From a virus, in IMG/VR virus record IMGVR_UViG_3300044729_000503, positions 1 through 20,720 of that record: 20,720 nucleotides of DNA; one strand, given 5' to 3'. Below, piece by piece: positions 1-6,088 of this stretch. The first letter of the stretch is position 1. Each line of letters opens with the position of its first letter. The notes beneath the pieces are model-generated. The model did no database searches. It was not told the DNA's origin and saw nothing but the letters and a program-made list of their open reading frames with translations. The translations under genes were made by a program, and so were the position numbers.

Positions 1-42
1 CGCGGCAAGCCAAAGGTACGATGGGATTATTGAAGCCACTGC

Positions 43-360
43 GTGGATCACTGCATTGATGGCGCAAACCTCATCCCAAAACGCAGTGCAAAACATAGAT
101 TCAGGCAGCAAATCTTTGAGGCATGGCAGCATCAATGCGCTTACTGCGGAGATGCAGCTGACACGTTAGATCACGTCAAGCCGCGCCATAAAGGCGGCGC
201 TACTGTGACGACTAACCTTGTGCCAGCTTGCAGGCCATGCAATCGAAAGAAGGGCAGCGAAGAATGGCAGCAATGGTTCAGTCAGCAGGATTCTTATCTA
301 CTAGATCGTGAGCTTGCTGTGCTGCACTGGATTCAAGCATCTGATGATAGAACACCCTAG
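43..360 (+). CDS. HNH endonuclease
   Basis: A 105-residue HNH-family nuclease, expected to cut DNA with a metal-bound histidine. The zinc pair CAYC (C32, C35), the LDHVKP stretch (D43, H44), the asparagine in TTNLVPAC (N58) and the second pair CRPCN (C63, C66, N67) give a complete HNH core, so it should be active. The GTG at 43 is the only usual start upstream of the core, because the frame is closed by TGA at 31-33; a later start is possible. It points toward the sigma gene and ends 23 bp from that gene's stop (convergent). Such genes in phages are either homing-type nucleases or packaging helpers. With the terminase far away in this window, neither role is established. Family is sure; function is inferred. 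Confidence 0.85.
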   Translation: MDHCIDGANLIPKRSAKHRFRQQIFEAWQHQCAYCGDAADTLDHVKPRHKGGATVTTNLVPACRPCNRKKGSEEWQQWFSQQDSYLLDRELAVLHWIQASDDRTP

Positions 361-383
361 CCTGCCATTCTTGCTGGTGATCT

Positions 384-1310
384 TTACACATTCCCGCTAG
401 GCAGACCCTCCAGACGTTCCCGACTTTCCGCATTGTTGGTCCCAAGAGGTGTACCTGCCAGGGGATTACCTATCAGCATACGAAGGCGGTTGATACCGCG
501 CCTTTGTATTTCGCACATGCGTGCACGCGATAGGCCCATGCGCTTTTCTAGGTCATTCCATGGCACTGGATTGCGACTGTTGCGTGCGTAGATGATTTCA
601 CGAGTGCGATCATCTAAATGCTTATCGCAATAATCGCGCACTGTTTCAAGTTGCCAATCGTATTCAACGTCGTATTGTCTTTTATCGGCAATGATGTCAA
701 GAATGTTAGATGATTCATCTTGCGCAGGCTTATCAAGGCTTGTGACTCGATACGACTGCTGCAATGTGTCAGATATCACCTTAGGAGTCACATCAAGCAC
801 TGCGGCAAGCTCCGCCATGGTTGCTGTGCGTCCGTGCTCTTGCGCAAATGCCTGTGCTGTCTTGTTCAGCTTGATCAGCATTTCATGCACGCCAAGCGGC
901 AGCCTGATGATTGGATCGTATTGAATCAATGCGCGGCCAATGGATTGGCGAATCCACCAGTAGGCGTAGGTGGAGAATTTGTATCCACGGCTGTAGTCAA
1001 ACAGCTCAACAGCGCGCGCAAGACCGATGTTGCCCTCCTGGATCAAGTCCAGCATGTCAAGCGTTTGCGTGTTGCGTCTGCTGTACTTGCGTGCAACATG
1101 CACTACAAGCTGCAGGTTGGATTGCATGAACTTTTGCTGTGCGCGCTCACCGCTGCGTAGTTCACGGCGTTCTTGTGTCGTTAAAGGTCTTTCAAGATCC
1201 TTTAATTCTCTCCACTTTGAAACTCGGCGGCCAAGTTGTATCTCTTGTTGCGGTGTTAAAAGTGGATACCGCGCGATACTGTTCAAGTAGTCGCCAATAG
1301 CGTCAGACAT
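384..1310 (-). CDS. Sigma-70 family RNA polymerase sigma factor (cyanobacterial group 2-like)
   Basis: Directs RNA polymerase to promoters. In the 308-aa reading, residues 4-30 match region 1.2 (AIGDYLNSIARYPLLTPQQE), 57-140 are region 2 with the core-binding LDMLDLIQEGNIGLARAVE and the FSTYAYWWIRQ melting segment, 151-199 are region 3, and 211-271 are region 4 ending in the HTH SRARMCEIQRRGINRLR. I chose the ATG at 1310 because the region 1.2 homology starts immediately after it; an in-frame extension to 1361 adds 17 residues unlike sigma factors. The -12-reading residues of region 2.4 are changed: Y131 and I134 stand where E. coli sigma70 has Q437 and T440. Region 4.2 is also divergent. It is the last gene of the minus-strand arm. 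It probably redirects host polymerase to phage promoters (inference). Confidence 0.93.
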   Translation of the reverse strand: MSDAIGDYLNSIARYPLLTPQQEIQLGRRVSKWRELKDLERPLTTQERRELRSGERAQQKFMQSNLQLVVHVARKYSRRNTQTLDMLDLIQEGNIGLARAVELFDYSRGYKFSTYAYWWIRQSIGRALIQYDPIIRLPLGVHEMLIKLNKTAQAFAQEHGRTATMAELAAVLDVTPKVISDTLQQSYRVTSLDKPAQDESSNILDIIADKRQYDVEYDWQLETVRDYCDKHLDDRTREIIYARNSRNPVPWNDLEKRMGLSRARMCEIQRRGINRLRMLIGNPLAGTPLGTNNAESRERLEGLPSGNV

Positions 1311-1332
1311 GGAAAATCCGTTAGTACATACA

Positions 1333-1569
1333 ATGGAAGCACAATTCCACGGTGCTGCCAATGCCGCGCAGCTACGTGCGTTACATGCTGCAGCAGATTG
1401 GGGCGGACTGTTGGAATATGCGCTGCTGCTAGCCGAGCAAGAAGCAAGCCAGCGGTCTCAAATCCACTGGCTTGTGCAGGAGGCATCGGCAGCGTTGCGG
1501 ACTGGACTAGAGCAGTGGCACCTAGATGCCGCTGAGGAACTGCTTCGAGGCCGTCGTCGTGAGATCTGA
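1333..1569 (+). CDS. Small protein of unknown function between sigma factor and dCTP deaminase genes
   Basis: A 78-residue product beginning MEAQFHGAANAAQLRALHAA, predicted mostly helical, with no signal peptide or membrane segment. I do not recognise a family. It lies on the plus strand against its neighbours. The start is 23 bp from the divergent sigma start, and its last 48 bp overlap the convergent end of the dCTP deaminase gene. An in-frame ATG at 1309 would add eight residues and overlap the sigma start codon; the ATG at 1333 looks better because MEAQF begins the amphipathic helical part. No clear Shine-Dalgarno site precedes either start. The composition looks like real protein rather than an antisense shadow, but the call is moderate. 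Confidence 0.5.
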   Translation: MEAQFHGAANAAQLRALHAAADWGGLLEYALLLAEQEASQRSQIHWLVQEASAALRTGLEQWHLDAAEELLRGRRREI

Positions 1570-2052
1570 GTTGTAATGGCCAGTCACGCTGTAGCTGGTC
1601 ACCGGCTGCTGGCTCATGTGGAAAAAAACCATCTGACCAATCTTTAATCCAGGCCACAGCGGCAGCGGCAAGATCTGGCGTGAGTTCTTTAGTTCCAATG
1701 TCAGCACGCTGCCGTGCCAGCCCGGATCGGCGTAACCGGCGTGCAGATTTTCGTAGCCTTCCCTTGCGCGGCTTGACTTGAGGAAGAACAGACCAGCAAT
1801 GTTCTCCGGCATGTGGAACACCTCAATCGTCTGCGCAAGGATAAACTGCCCTGGCTTTAGCTCGTACGGATTTTCCGCCGTGCGTCCCGCAATGCTGAGC
1901 GGCCGCATGTTCAGGTTTTCAGCAGACTCGATCATGATCGTGTCACCAAGCCGTAAGTCAAGGCTGGCAGGATTGATCAATGCCTCGTCGTAGTTTGGCA
2001 CCATGCCGTCGGTGCACAGCGCTTTGATTTCGTAGTCGCAAAGGATGGTCAT
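1522..2052 (-). CDS. dcd: dCTP deaminase (Dcd/dUTPase superfamily)
   Basis: Deaminates dCTP to dUTP, feeding dTMP synthesis during phage replication; acts in the cytoplasm as a trimer in known members. The 176-aa protein shows NPASLDLRLG (27-36), the substrate motif SSRAR (93-97), HAGYADPGWHG (104-114) and the strand TLELKN with E120, which aligns with the catalytic glutamate of E. coli Dcd (E138 in LEF). It is slightly shorter than E. coli Dcd (193 aa). A bifunctional dCTP deaminase/dUTPase cannot be excluded from sequence alone. It is the final gene of the tightly packed small-gene series, 24 bp after the 107-aa gene, and overlaps the plus-strand gene 1333-1569 at its end. Confidence 0.92.
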   Translation of the reverse strand: MTILCDYEIKALCTDGMVPNYDEALINPASLDLRLGDTIMIESAENLNMRPLSIAGRTAENPYELKPGQFILAQTIEVFHMPENIAGLFFLKSSRAREGYENLHAGYADPGWHGSVLTLELKNSRQILPLPLWPGLKIGQMVFFHMSQQPVTSYSVTGHYNSDLTTTASKQFLSGI

Positions 2053-2076
2053 TGGTTGAGTAAATAGTGGGCTTGG

Positions 2077-2400
2077 CTAATCGGGGAGCTGCTCCAGTGC
2101 GCGGCGAAGTGGTTCGATGATGCCGGGATCTGTGGTCCGCTGCTGCAGCGCTTGTAGTGCTTCCAGCGCCTGCTCCTTCAAGCTCGATGACTTGGGGCGG
2201 CGGGCGGCGCGGAGTGCTAGCGCAGCGTCATAGCCATCGTTGTCCCTAGTCAATTCACAGCACGCCTCCAGCTCTTGGTCGGCACCGTATTGAGCGGCTT
2301 CAATTAATAGTTCATTGATTCCTTTGTTGTAATCATCATGCTGCTCAAACCAAAGCTGCAATAGCTCTGACGGTGGGGTGATCGGATGTTGTTGTGTCAT
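2077..2400 (-). CDS. Uncharacterised 107-aa phage/cyanobacterial protein
   Basis: A soluble helical protein with an N-terminal ITPPSELLQLWFEQ stretch, a central GADQELEACCEL segment (two adjacent cysteines), and a C-terminal part LRAARRPKSSSLKEQALEAL followed by RRALEQLPD. I recognise this pattern from hypothetical proteins encoded by Synechococcus genomes and their phages, but no function is known to me. Its ATG overlaps the stop of the upstream 61-aa HTH gene by 4 bp (ATGA), so translation is probably coupled. No catalytic motif, signal peptide or membrane segment is visible. It sits directly before dcd. Confidence 0.8.
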   Translation of the reverse strand: MTQQHPITPPSELLQLWFEQHDDYNKGINELLIEAAQYGADQELEACCELTRDNDGYDAALALRAARRPKSSSLKEQALEALQALQQRTTDPGIIEPLRRALEQLPD

Positions 2401-2582
2401 TCAAGCCAGCTCCATGCAATGCGTTGGCAGATGCGCCATGCGTGTTCTTTGCTGATGCCGTAGCGTTCTGCCAGTTGTCTGTAGCTGCTGCCAGCAACAC
2501 GCAACTGGCGTAGTTCGCGTACGTGATCTTCTGTGAGAAACGCGGCGTAGTTTTCCTCGCCGCGCTTAAATGGATCACTCAT
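2397..2582 (-). CDS. Small helix-turn-helix protein (61 aa)
   Basis: Likely a small DNA-binding protein. Residues 18-55 form an HTH pattern: EDHVRELRQL, then SYRQLAERYGISKEHAWRIC, which resembles the resolvase/HNH-associated HTH in which a Q-L-A/G-I-S turn precedes the recognition helix. Almost nothing lies outside the HTH, so it would act as a stand-alone regulator or a partner to another protein. It overlaps the DUF3310 gene by 8 bp upstream and the 107-aa gene by 4 bp downstream, so it belongs to the same transcript. Targets are unknown. Confidence 0.8.
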   Translation of the reverse strand: MSDPFKRGEENYAAFLTEDHVRELRQLRVAGSSYRQLAERYGISKEHAWRICQRIAWSWLE

Positions 2583-2793
2583 CTACATGCAACAGCAACC
2601 TGCGCATGTACCAGTCGGCTTTGCCGTAATCCTGATCGGCATTGCCTTTGTGCTCAGCACGCCATAGGTATTTGATGACGTTACCTTTGCAGTAAGCGCG
2701 GAAGCCATCATCACCGAGTGATGCCTTGATGGCTTGGATGCACTCAATGTCGCCGTGCTTGTAATGCGGCGGATGATTGACGAGATCACTCAT
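2575..2793 (-). CDS. DUF3310 family protein
   Basis: A 72-aa protein that matches DUF3310 (SaV-like) throughout: VNHPPHYKHGDIECIQAI at the N-terminus, then GNVIKYLWRAEHKGNADQDYGKA and WYMRRLLL. The family is widespread in phage early regions, often near nucleotide-metabolism and replication genes; its biochemical role is not settled. Here it lies between small HTH and hypothetical genes and overlaps both neighbours by 8 bp, consistent with one polycistronic early message. The conserved HPPHY and IKYLWR blocks are intact, so the protein is likely functional. Confidence 0.93.
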   Translation of the reverse strand: MSDLVNHPPHYKHGDIECIQAIKASLGDDGFRAYCKGNVIKYLWRAEHKGNADQDYGKADWYMRRLLLHVDE

Positions 2794-2941
2794 CGCCTAA
2801 AGCCTCTGCCATATCGCGGCGGATCAGATCAGCAATGCGTTGTTGATACAGACCGGTGTAGGTGCAGCAGGTCCGGCCGCTTTGCTGGTACAGCCACTGC
2901 AGGTAGTCATCACGGCGCTGCTCAGTTTTGTGGTTGATCAT
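2786..2941 (-). CDS. Small protein, 51 aa, unknown function
   Basis: A short gene reading MINHKTEQRRDDYLQWLYQQ, then SGRTCCTYTGLYQQ and ending in MAEALGDE. It has two adjacent cysteines in a TCCTYTGLY motif, a charged N-terminal helix and a C-terminal helix; no family is recognised. The case for reality is position: its stop overlaps the DUF3310 start by 8 bp and its ATG lies 20 bp inside the end of the preceding 51-aa gene, so it fills an otherwise empty slot in a gap-free series. It may be a small binding protein; no function can be assigned. Confidence 0.7.
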   Translation of the reverse strand: MINHKTEQRRDDYLQWLYQQSGRTCCTYTGLYQQRIADLIRRDMAEALGDE

Positions 2942-3077
2942 CTTGCATTAGCTCCAGGAGTTCAAGAATATGCGCGGCAAATGCCACGTGTGTCATCACT
3001 GCATGGGTGCCGGGAGGGCGCCCGTAGGACGCCTCCCACCACTCCTTGAATGCAATGTCAAGTGTGGTTTGATTCAT
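2922..3077 (-). CDS. Small protein, 51 aa, unknown function
   Basis: Reads MNQTTLDIAFKEWWEASYGR followed by PPGTHAVMTHVAFAAHILEL and a short acidic tail. It looks like a compact two-helix protein rich in aromatic residues (EWWEASYG) and resembles the EWW-type short proteins seen in many phage early regions, but I cannot name a family. The ATG overlaps the stop codon of the SSB gene (ATGA), which argues for translational coupling and fixes the start. Its end overlaps the next 51-aa gene by 20 bp. Confidence 0.72.
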   Translation of the reverse strand: MNQTTLDIAFKEWWEASYGRPPGTHAVMTHVAFAAHILELLELMQDDQPQN

Positions 3078-3427
3078 CAGAACACAGGCTCCTCGCTGGT
3101 GGTTGCTGCGCCGCGTGGCATGAATTCAAAGCGCTGGATGCTGAGCACATGCTTACTGCGCTTGGCACCAGTTTCCTTGTCGTTCCACTCTTGCCGGCGC
3201 ACGGCGCCAGTTACGAGAATGCTGTCGCCCTTTTTGAGCTTATCAACGATCAGCTCAGCGGACTTGCCCCAGATCTCGCAGTCGATTGCGTTATTGATCC
3301 AGTTGCCGTCTTTGTCTTTACCCTCTTGGATGCCACCAGCGAAGTTAGCAACCATGGTGCCAGATTCAAAGGCACGCAGTTGCGGGTCGGTAATGATGCG
3401 AACGATGCCAGTTGCGTAAAGGCTCAT
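3077..3427 (-). CDS. ssb: Single-stranded DNA-binding protein
   Basis: Coats single-stranded DNA during replication and recombination. The 116 residues hold an OB-fold of the bacterial SSB type: MSLYATGIVRIITDPQLRAF, then ANFAGGIQ, an IDCEIWGKSAELIVDKLKKG core and GDSILVTGAVRRQEW. The C-terminus ends EEPVF, an acidic-hydrophobic tip like the DDIPF tail through which bacterial SSB recruits partner proteins. The linker is much shorter than in host SSB. It sits between Bet/exonuclease and small early genes, matching a recombination set. The start ATG at 3427 lies just after the stop of the HTH gene. Confidence 0.93.
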   Translation of the reverse strand: MSLYATGIVRIITDPQLRAFESGTMVANFAGGIQEGKDKDGNWINNAIDCEIWGKSAELIVDKLKKGDSILVTGAVRRQEWNDKETGAKRSKHVLSIQRFEFMPRGAATTSEEPVF

Positions 3428-3428
3428 G

Positions 3429-3638
3429 TCAGTTCAGTGGTGTGATGCCATTGGCTTCTTCAAAAGCCAAGACTTGTGCAAGGGGATAGCGAACACGTGG
3501 CGTGCCTGCTGGTAGGCCAATGCGTGGTGCAGTGACGTAAGCCGGACCAATACCACGTGCGCGTTGGTTTTTTACGGCTGCTGGCTTCAATCCCCAACGT
3601 GCTGCCAGTTCGTCAGTGGTGAGGAATGGCTCAGTCAT
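3429..3638 (-). CDS. Excisionase/MerR-like HTH protein
   Basis: A 69-aa DNA-binding protein of the HTH_17/AlpA type. It begins EPFLTTDELAARWGLKPAAV, the usual 'tabletop' helix-turn-helix, followed by a wing containing GIGPAYV and PRVRYPLAQVLAFEE, where the RYPLAQVLAF strand-helix is typical of these proteins. I use the ATG at 3638; a TTG two codons upstream is less likely. It overlaps the Bet gene end by 8 bp and stops 1 bp before the SSB start. It could be a transcriptional regulator or a recombination directionality factor, but no integrase is in view, so regulator is the safer reading. Confidence 0.83.
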   Translation of the reverse strand: MTEPFLTTDELAARWGLKPAAVKNQRARGIGPAYVTAPRIGLPAGTPRVRYPLAQVLAFEEANGITPLN

Positions 3639-4386
3639 CAGCAAACGGATCCTCCGATGGCGTGTCGGATAGGACCGCCTCGCGCTCTACAGCAAGGCGC
3701 AGCAACTCGTCGTTCTGCTCATCGCTGAGATCAGGCTTGCGCTTATCCATGCGCGCTACGACCTCCTGCAGCTTGGCCAGTGTGTCGGCCTTGGCAATCG
3801 CAGCCTTGCCGGCTTGGAACAGCTTGGCGTCGCCTGCTGGTAGCGCAGGTGCAGCGGTAACGGTCACCGGCTCTACCTCGGCCTGCTGCATCTCATCGGT
3901 GCTGTAGACACCGGACATGTCGGCAGGGAACGCCTTACGCAGTGCCAATGCCTCAGAGCATTTGGCGATCATTGCGGCGCCCATCTTGGACCACAAGCCT
4001 TGGCCGGCGTTGTAGTCAGCAAAGCGTGCAACGCCAACAAATGGATGCTGGCTGCCCTTGCGATGGATGATGGTCTTGGCCGCGGCAGGTGGCTTGCTGC
4101 CAAGCCATACGTCAGTCCATACGCCGTCGTCACCGCACCAGTAGGTTTCGCTGCCGTCAAGCTGCCCGGTGCGCTCGGCAATGGCACGCAAGCCGTCAAT
4201 GCCGGCCTGGATGGTCATCTTGCCGCCACGCTTGATGGCGTAGATCTGCTTGCTGAACGGATCTAGCCCAGTGCGCTGGCAGGCGTAAGCAAACAGGCGC
4301 AACTCGTCATTGCTGCAGCCAGGCGCAATGGTGGTTGAGATCAGCTGCGTTTGCTCTGGTGTCCAGAGCGTGATGCTAGAAGTCAT
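3631..4386 (-). CDS. bet: Bet/RecT-family single-strand annealing protein
   Basis: Anneals complementary single strands exposed by the partner exonuclease. The 251-aa protein follows the lambda Bet pattern: APGCSNDELRLFAYACQRTG, LDPFSKQIYAIKRGGKMTIQ, AGIDGLRAIAERTGQLDG, then WSKMGAAMIAKCSEALALRK and AFPADMSGVYSTDEM. Length is close to lambda Bet (261 aa). The C-terminal third is low-complexity and acidic, ending in DPFADD, perhaps a partner-binding tail. It overlaps the exonuclease gene by 11 bp and is followed by an HTH gene and SSB, the usual exo-annealase-SSB order. Confidence 0.95.
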   Translation of the reverse strand: MTSSITLWTPEQTQLISTTIAPGCSNDELRLFAYACQRTGLDPFSKQIYAIKRGGKMTIQAGIDGLRAIAERTGQLDGSETYWCGDDGVWTDVWLGSKPPAAAKTIIHRKGSQHPFVGVARFADYNAGQGLWSKMGAAMIAKCSEALALRKAFPADMSGVYSTDEMQQAEVEPVTVTAAPALPAGDAKLFQAGKAAIAKADTLAKLQEVVARMDKRKPDLSDEQNDELLRLAVEREAVLSDTPSEDPFADD

Positions 4387-5167
4387 CGGATGTGATAGTT
4401 GGGTTGGCAGTTAATGCCCATGAAGGCAGGCTGAGCGTTTGGCAGTGATCGCCGTAACCCGCCCACTCCTTGGTGGCTTGGCAATCGGCAATCACGCGCA
4501 TGTCACGTTGCCGCAGCTCATCACCAGCAGCCATGGCCGCGGCGTCAAGCTCGTAGACCGCAACCGCGTACGGTGCAGTCTTCTCAACGGCAATGAACAC
4601 AAACCGCTCAGCACCGTGCAAGCCGGCTAGGTAGTGGCTCGCTTGCACATGGTAGCGGAAGGTAGCCACGCTACGGGCGAAGCCGGCAAGGCTGGCGTCT
4701 GTGGTGGTCTTGAGGTCAACCACCGTCGCGCCGGCGTACCAGTCGGGGCGGCATTTGCACCGCAGCCCAGTGGCAGCGTCATCCCACCAGAAAGACTGCT
4801 CAGCCTTGCCATGGGCGAGCAATGCTGCTGCTGCAGGGTGCACGCGGACGCTGGCAGCCATGCTGAGCGCTAGCGCCATATCGGACTGAGTGACGGCTTC
4901 AATGCCATCAGCAGCCATGCGCTCTGCTTGCTCTTTGCCAGCCTTGGTGTTGCGCGGACCGCAGACGCCATAGCGCTGCAGCAACTCCTCCGGCTCCAGC
5001 ACTGCGCAATGCACCAGTGATCCAAGCCGCATGGCAGCAGTCGGCTCCGGTGCAATGCGCTTGGGGTCGAGGTAGCGGCTCCAGTAGTGGTAAGGCGACT
5101 TGGCCACTGCGTGCAGGTGCGAAGCGCTGACGGCTGGGTCGGCGTGGTAGTCGGCATTGCTGGTCAT
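4376..5167 (-). CDS. PD-(D/E)xK exonuclease, RecE/DUF3799-like, partner of Bet
   Basis: Probably a 5'-3' double-strand DNA exonuclease that makes the tails used by the Bet protein. In 263 residues I see YHADPAVSASHLHAVAKSPY near the N-terminus, LGSLVHCAVLEP (48-59), E123, CRPDWY with D142, VVDLKTT with D151 and K153 (the D-x-K core), and the QASHY motif (Q175, Y179). That is the RecB-like nuclease set found in RecE and phage PDDEXK_1 proteins. Catalytic residues appear complete. It overlaps the 66-aa gene upstream by 4 bp and Bet downstream by 11 bp. Confidence 0.9.
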   Translation of the reverse strand: MTSNADYHADPAVSASHLHAVAKSPYHYWSRYLDPKRIAPEPTAAMRLGSLVHCAVLEPEELLQRYGVCGPRNTKAGKEQAERMAADGIEAVTQSDMALALSMAASVRVHPAAAALLAHGKAEQSFWWDDAATGLRCKCRPDWYAGATVVDLKTTTDASLAGFARSVATFRYHVQASHYLAGLHGAERFVFIAVEKTAPYAVAVYELDAAAMAAGDELRQRDMRVIADCQATKEWAGYGDHCQTLSLPSWALTANPTITSDDF

Positions 5168-5364
5168 ACCGCTGCTCCACTACGCAGTTGGCGGTGCATA
5201 CGGCTGGCGGTGCCGTAAGTGGAGACCAGCTCGGGGAATGCGTCCAGTAGGCGGCGCTTGTTGCCGGGGTCAGCCTTGAGGCCAGCAGCGGCTAGGGCTT
5301 GGAAGAATCCACCGCCGTGCTGGTAGGCGGTGGCAAATGTCCAGTAGATGTCTGTTTCAGTCAT
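5164..5364 (-). CDS. Small protein, 66 aa, unknown function
   Basis: Reads MTETDIYWTFATAYQHGGGF, then ALAAAGLKADPGNKRRLLDAF and PELVSTYG. The phrase ALAAAGLKADPGNKRRLLDAFPEL resembles short phage proteins seen in several hosts, where a helical segment is followed by N-R-R-L-L-x-A-F-P; no function is known to me. It is soluble and near neutral. The ATG overlaps the stop of the 41-aa membrane protein (ATGA) and its stop overlaps the exonuclease start, so it is part of one coupled message. A role connected with the exonuclease is possible only by context. Confidence 0.75.
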   Translation of the reverse strand: MTETDIYWTFATAYQHGGGFFQALAAAGLKADPGNKRRLLDAFPELVSTYGTASRMHRQLRSGAAV

Positions 5365-5486
5365 GGCTTGAGTTGCTCTTGGCAGGCGTGATGGCTGTAG
5401 GCGGGCTGCTGGCGGCCGGTGTCATAGGCCATTGCCCAGACACCGAAGATGATTGCCAGCACGGCGAGGCGGTTGAGATTGTTCAT
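5361..5486 (-). CDS. Small single-pass membrane protein, 41 aa
   Basis: Reads MNNLNRLAVLAIIFGVWAMA followed by a short polar tail with one cysteine near the C-terminus. Residues 6-20 form one hydrophobic helix, so a membrane anchor or uncleaved signal is likely, with the tail outside or in the periplasm depending on orientation. No family is recognised. Both ends overlap neighbours by 4 bp (ATGA), which supports it as a real gene despite its size. It directly follows the membrane-anchored HTH protein, so the two may act together at the membrane (inference). Confidence 0.68.
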   Translation of the reverse strand: MNNLNRLAVLAIIFGVWAMAYDTGRQQPAYSHHACQEQLKP

Positions 5487-5677
5487 GCCATCAGCGCCTT
5501 ACGGACGCGATAGGTGGACAGGTTGAGGCGATCGGCAATGCGCTTCTGGCTCAGGCCAGTGCGGCGCAGTACGCGGATGCGGCGATCATCTGAGGCGGTT
5601 AGCCAGTCGATCACGGCGACTACTACCAGCAGTGGCAGCAGCAGTTTCCAGATGATCAGCAGTGCGGTTGTGAGCAT
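5483..5677 (-). CDS. Membrane-anchored helix-turn-helix protein, 64 aa
   Basis: An unusual two-part protein. Residues 4-25 are one strongly hydrophobic helix (LLIIWKLLLPLLVVVAVI), and residues 35-62 form an HTH: VLRRTGLSQKRIADRLNLST then YRVRKAL. The HTH looks like the LuxR/resolvase kind, with the turn at GLSQKRIADRLNLS. It would place a DNA-binding head on the inner face of a membrane. It is the first gene behind the promoter at 5717-5744, with a 33-nt leader and a weak GAGAA ribosome site. Similar TM-HTH short proteins occur in cyanobacterial phages as far as I recall, without assigned function. Confidence 0.82.
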   Translation of the reverse strand: MLTTALLIIWKLLLPLLVVVAVIDWLTASDDRRIRVLRRTGLSQKRIADRLNLSTYRVRKALMA

Positions 5678-5694
5678 GGTTCTCGGTTTGGGGT

Positions 5695-5708
5695 GCCGGT
5701 TGTCCGGC
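5695..5708 (-). promoter_or_regulatory. Short inverted repeat at the start of the early leader (possible operator)
   Basis: GCCGG-TTGT-CCGGC, a 5-bp perfect inverted repeat with a 4-nt loop. It lies at about +2 to +16 of the transcript predicted from the promoter at 5717-5744, and upstream of the ATG at 5677. It could be an operator for a repressor or a leader hairpin. The short arms make chance possible. Confidence 0.35.
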
Positions 5709-5716
5709 TTGTGCGT

Positions 5717-5744
5717 ATCCTACACCATGTGCAACCCCTGTCAA
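5717..5744 (-). promoter_or_regulatory. Sigma-70-type promoter for the minus-strand recombination gene series
   Basis: On the minus strand a perfect -35 TTGACA (5744-5739) is followed, after a 16-bp spacer, by TAGGAT (5722-5717), matching TATAAT at four of six positions including the key A and final T. Transcription would start near 5710 and give a 33-nt leader before the ATG at 5677. The -35 box overlaps the stop codon of the VRR-NUC gene, so this promoter would split the minus-strand arm into an upstream helicase part and a downstream recombination/SSB part. Confidence 0.6.
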
Positions 5745-6088
5745 CTCCCGGCAGCCATGATCTGCTCCGCATCGCTGACCGACCGCGCCACGCCGGCAAT
5801 GCCACCAGCGGCCTGGACCGCATCCAGCCACTGCTGCTGCTCGGGCCGCAGCCTGCCTGTTGCGGTCTTCACCTCAATAGATAGGAAGACAGCCACGGTG
5901 CTGCCGACCATCTCGGGCGTAATGGTGACGCGCTTCCAGCCGATCAGATCAGCGCTGCCCTTGCACAGGCCGAACTGCACCGGGCGGCCATTGGCGTCCT
6001 TGAGCGTGCCGGTGTTGTTGCGGAACAGGCGCGTATCACCGTTGCTGCAGGCAATGCGGATCTCTTGCTGGATTTGCTGCTCGGTCAC
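5741..6088 (-). CDS. VRR-NUC domain nuclease
   Basis: A 115-aa stand-alone VRR-NUC protein, a PD-(D/E)xK nuclease of the type found in phages and in FAN1, expected to cut branched or recombining DNA. The core is complete: E9 in the first helix, GSADLIGW with D47, the strand FLSIEVK with E72 and K74, and the RPEQQQWLDAVQAAGG helix with the conserved glutamine. It begins with GTG at 6088, immediately after the RadD-like helicase stop codon at 6089-6091. Together with the helicase it looks like a helicase-nuclease pair for processing replication or recombination intermediates (inference). Confidence 0.93.
   Translation of the reverse strand: MTEQQIQQEIRIACSNGDTRLFRNNTGTLKDANGRPVQFGLCKGSADLIGWKRVTITPEMVGSTVAVFLSIEVKTATGRLRPEQQQWLDAVQAAGGIAGVARSVSDAEQIMAAGS

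Noticed and set aside
2-169. An open plus-strand frame entering from the left edge (ends at TAG 167-169)
   Set aside because: Its first ~20 residues look protein-like, but most of it overlaps the HNH gene in another frame, and without upstream sequence I cannot support it as a gene end.
691-1160. Plus-strand open frames inside the sigma gene
   Set aside because: Cysteine/serine-rich composition with no motif; they are antisense shadows of a clear sigma factor.
4000-4889. Plus-strand frames opposite the Bet and exonuclease genes
   Set aside because: They mirror strongly conserved minus-strand genes and show no family features.
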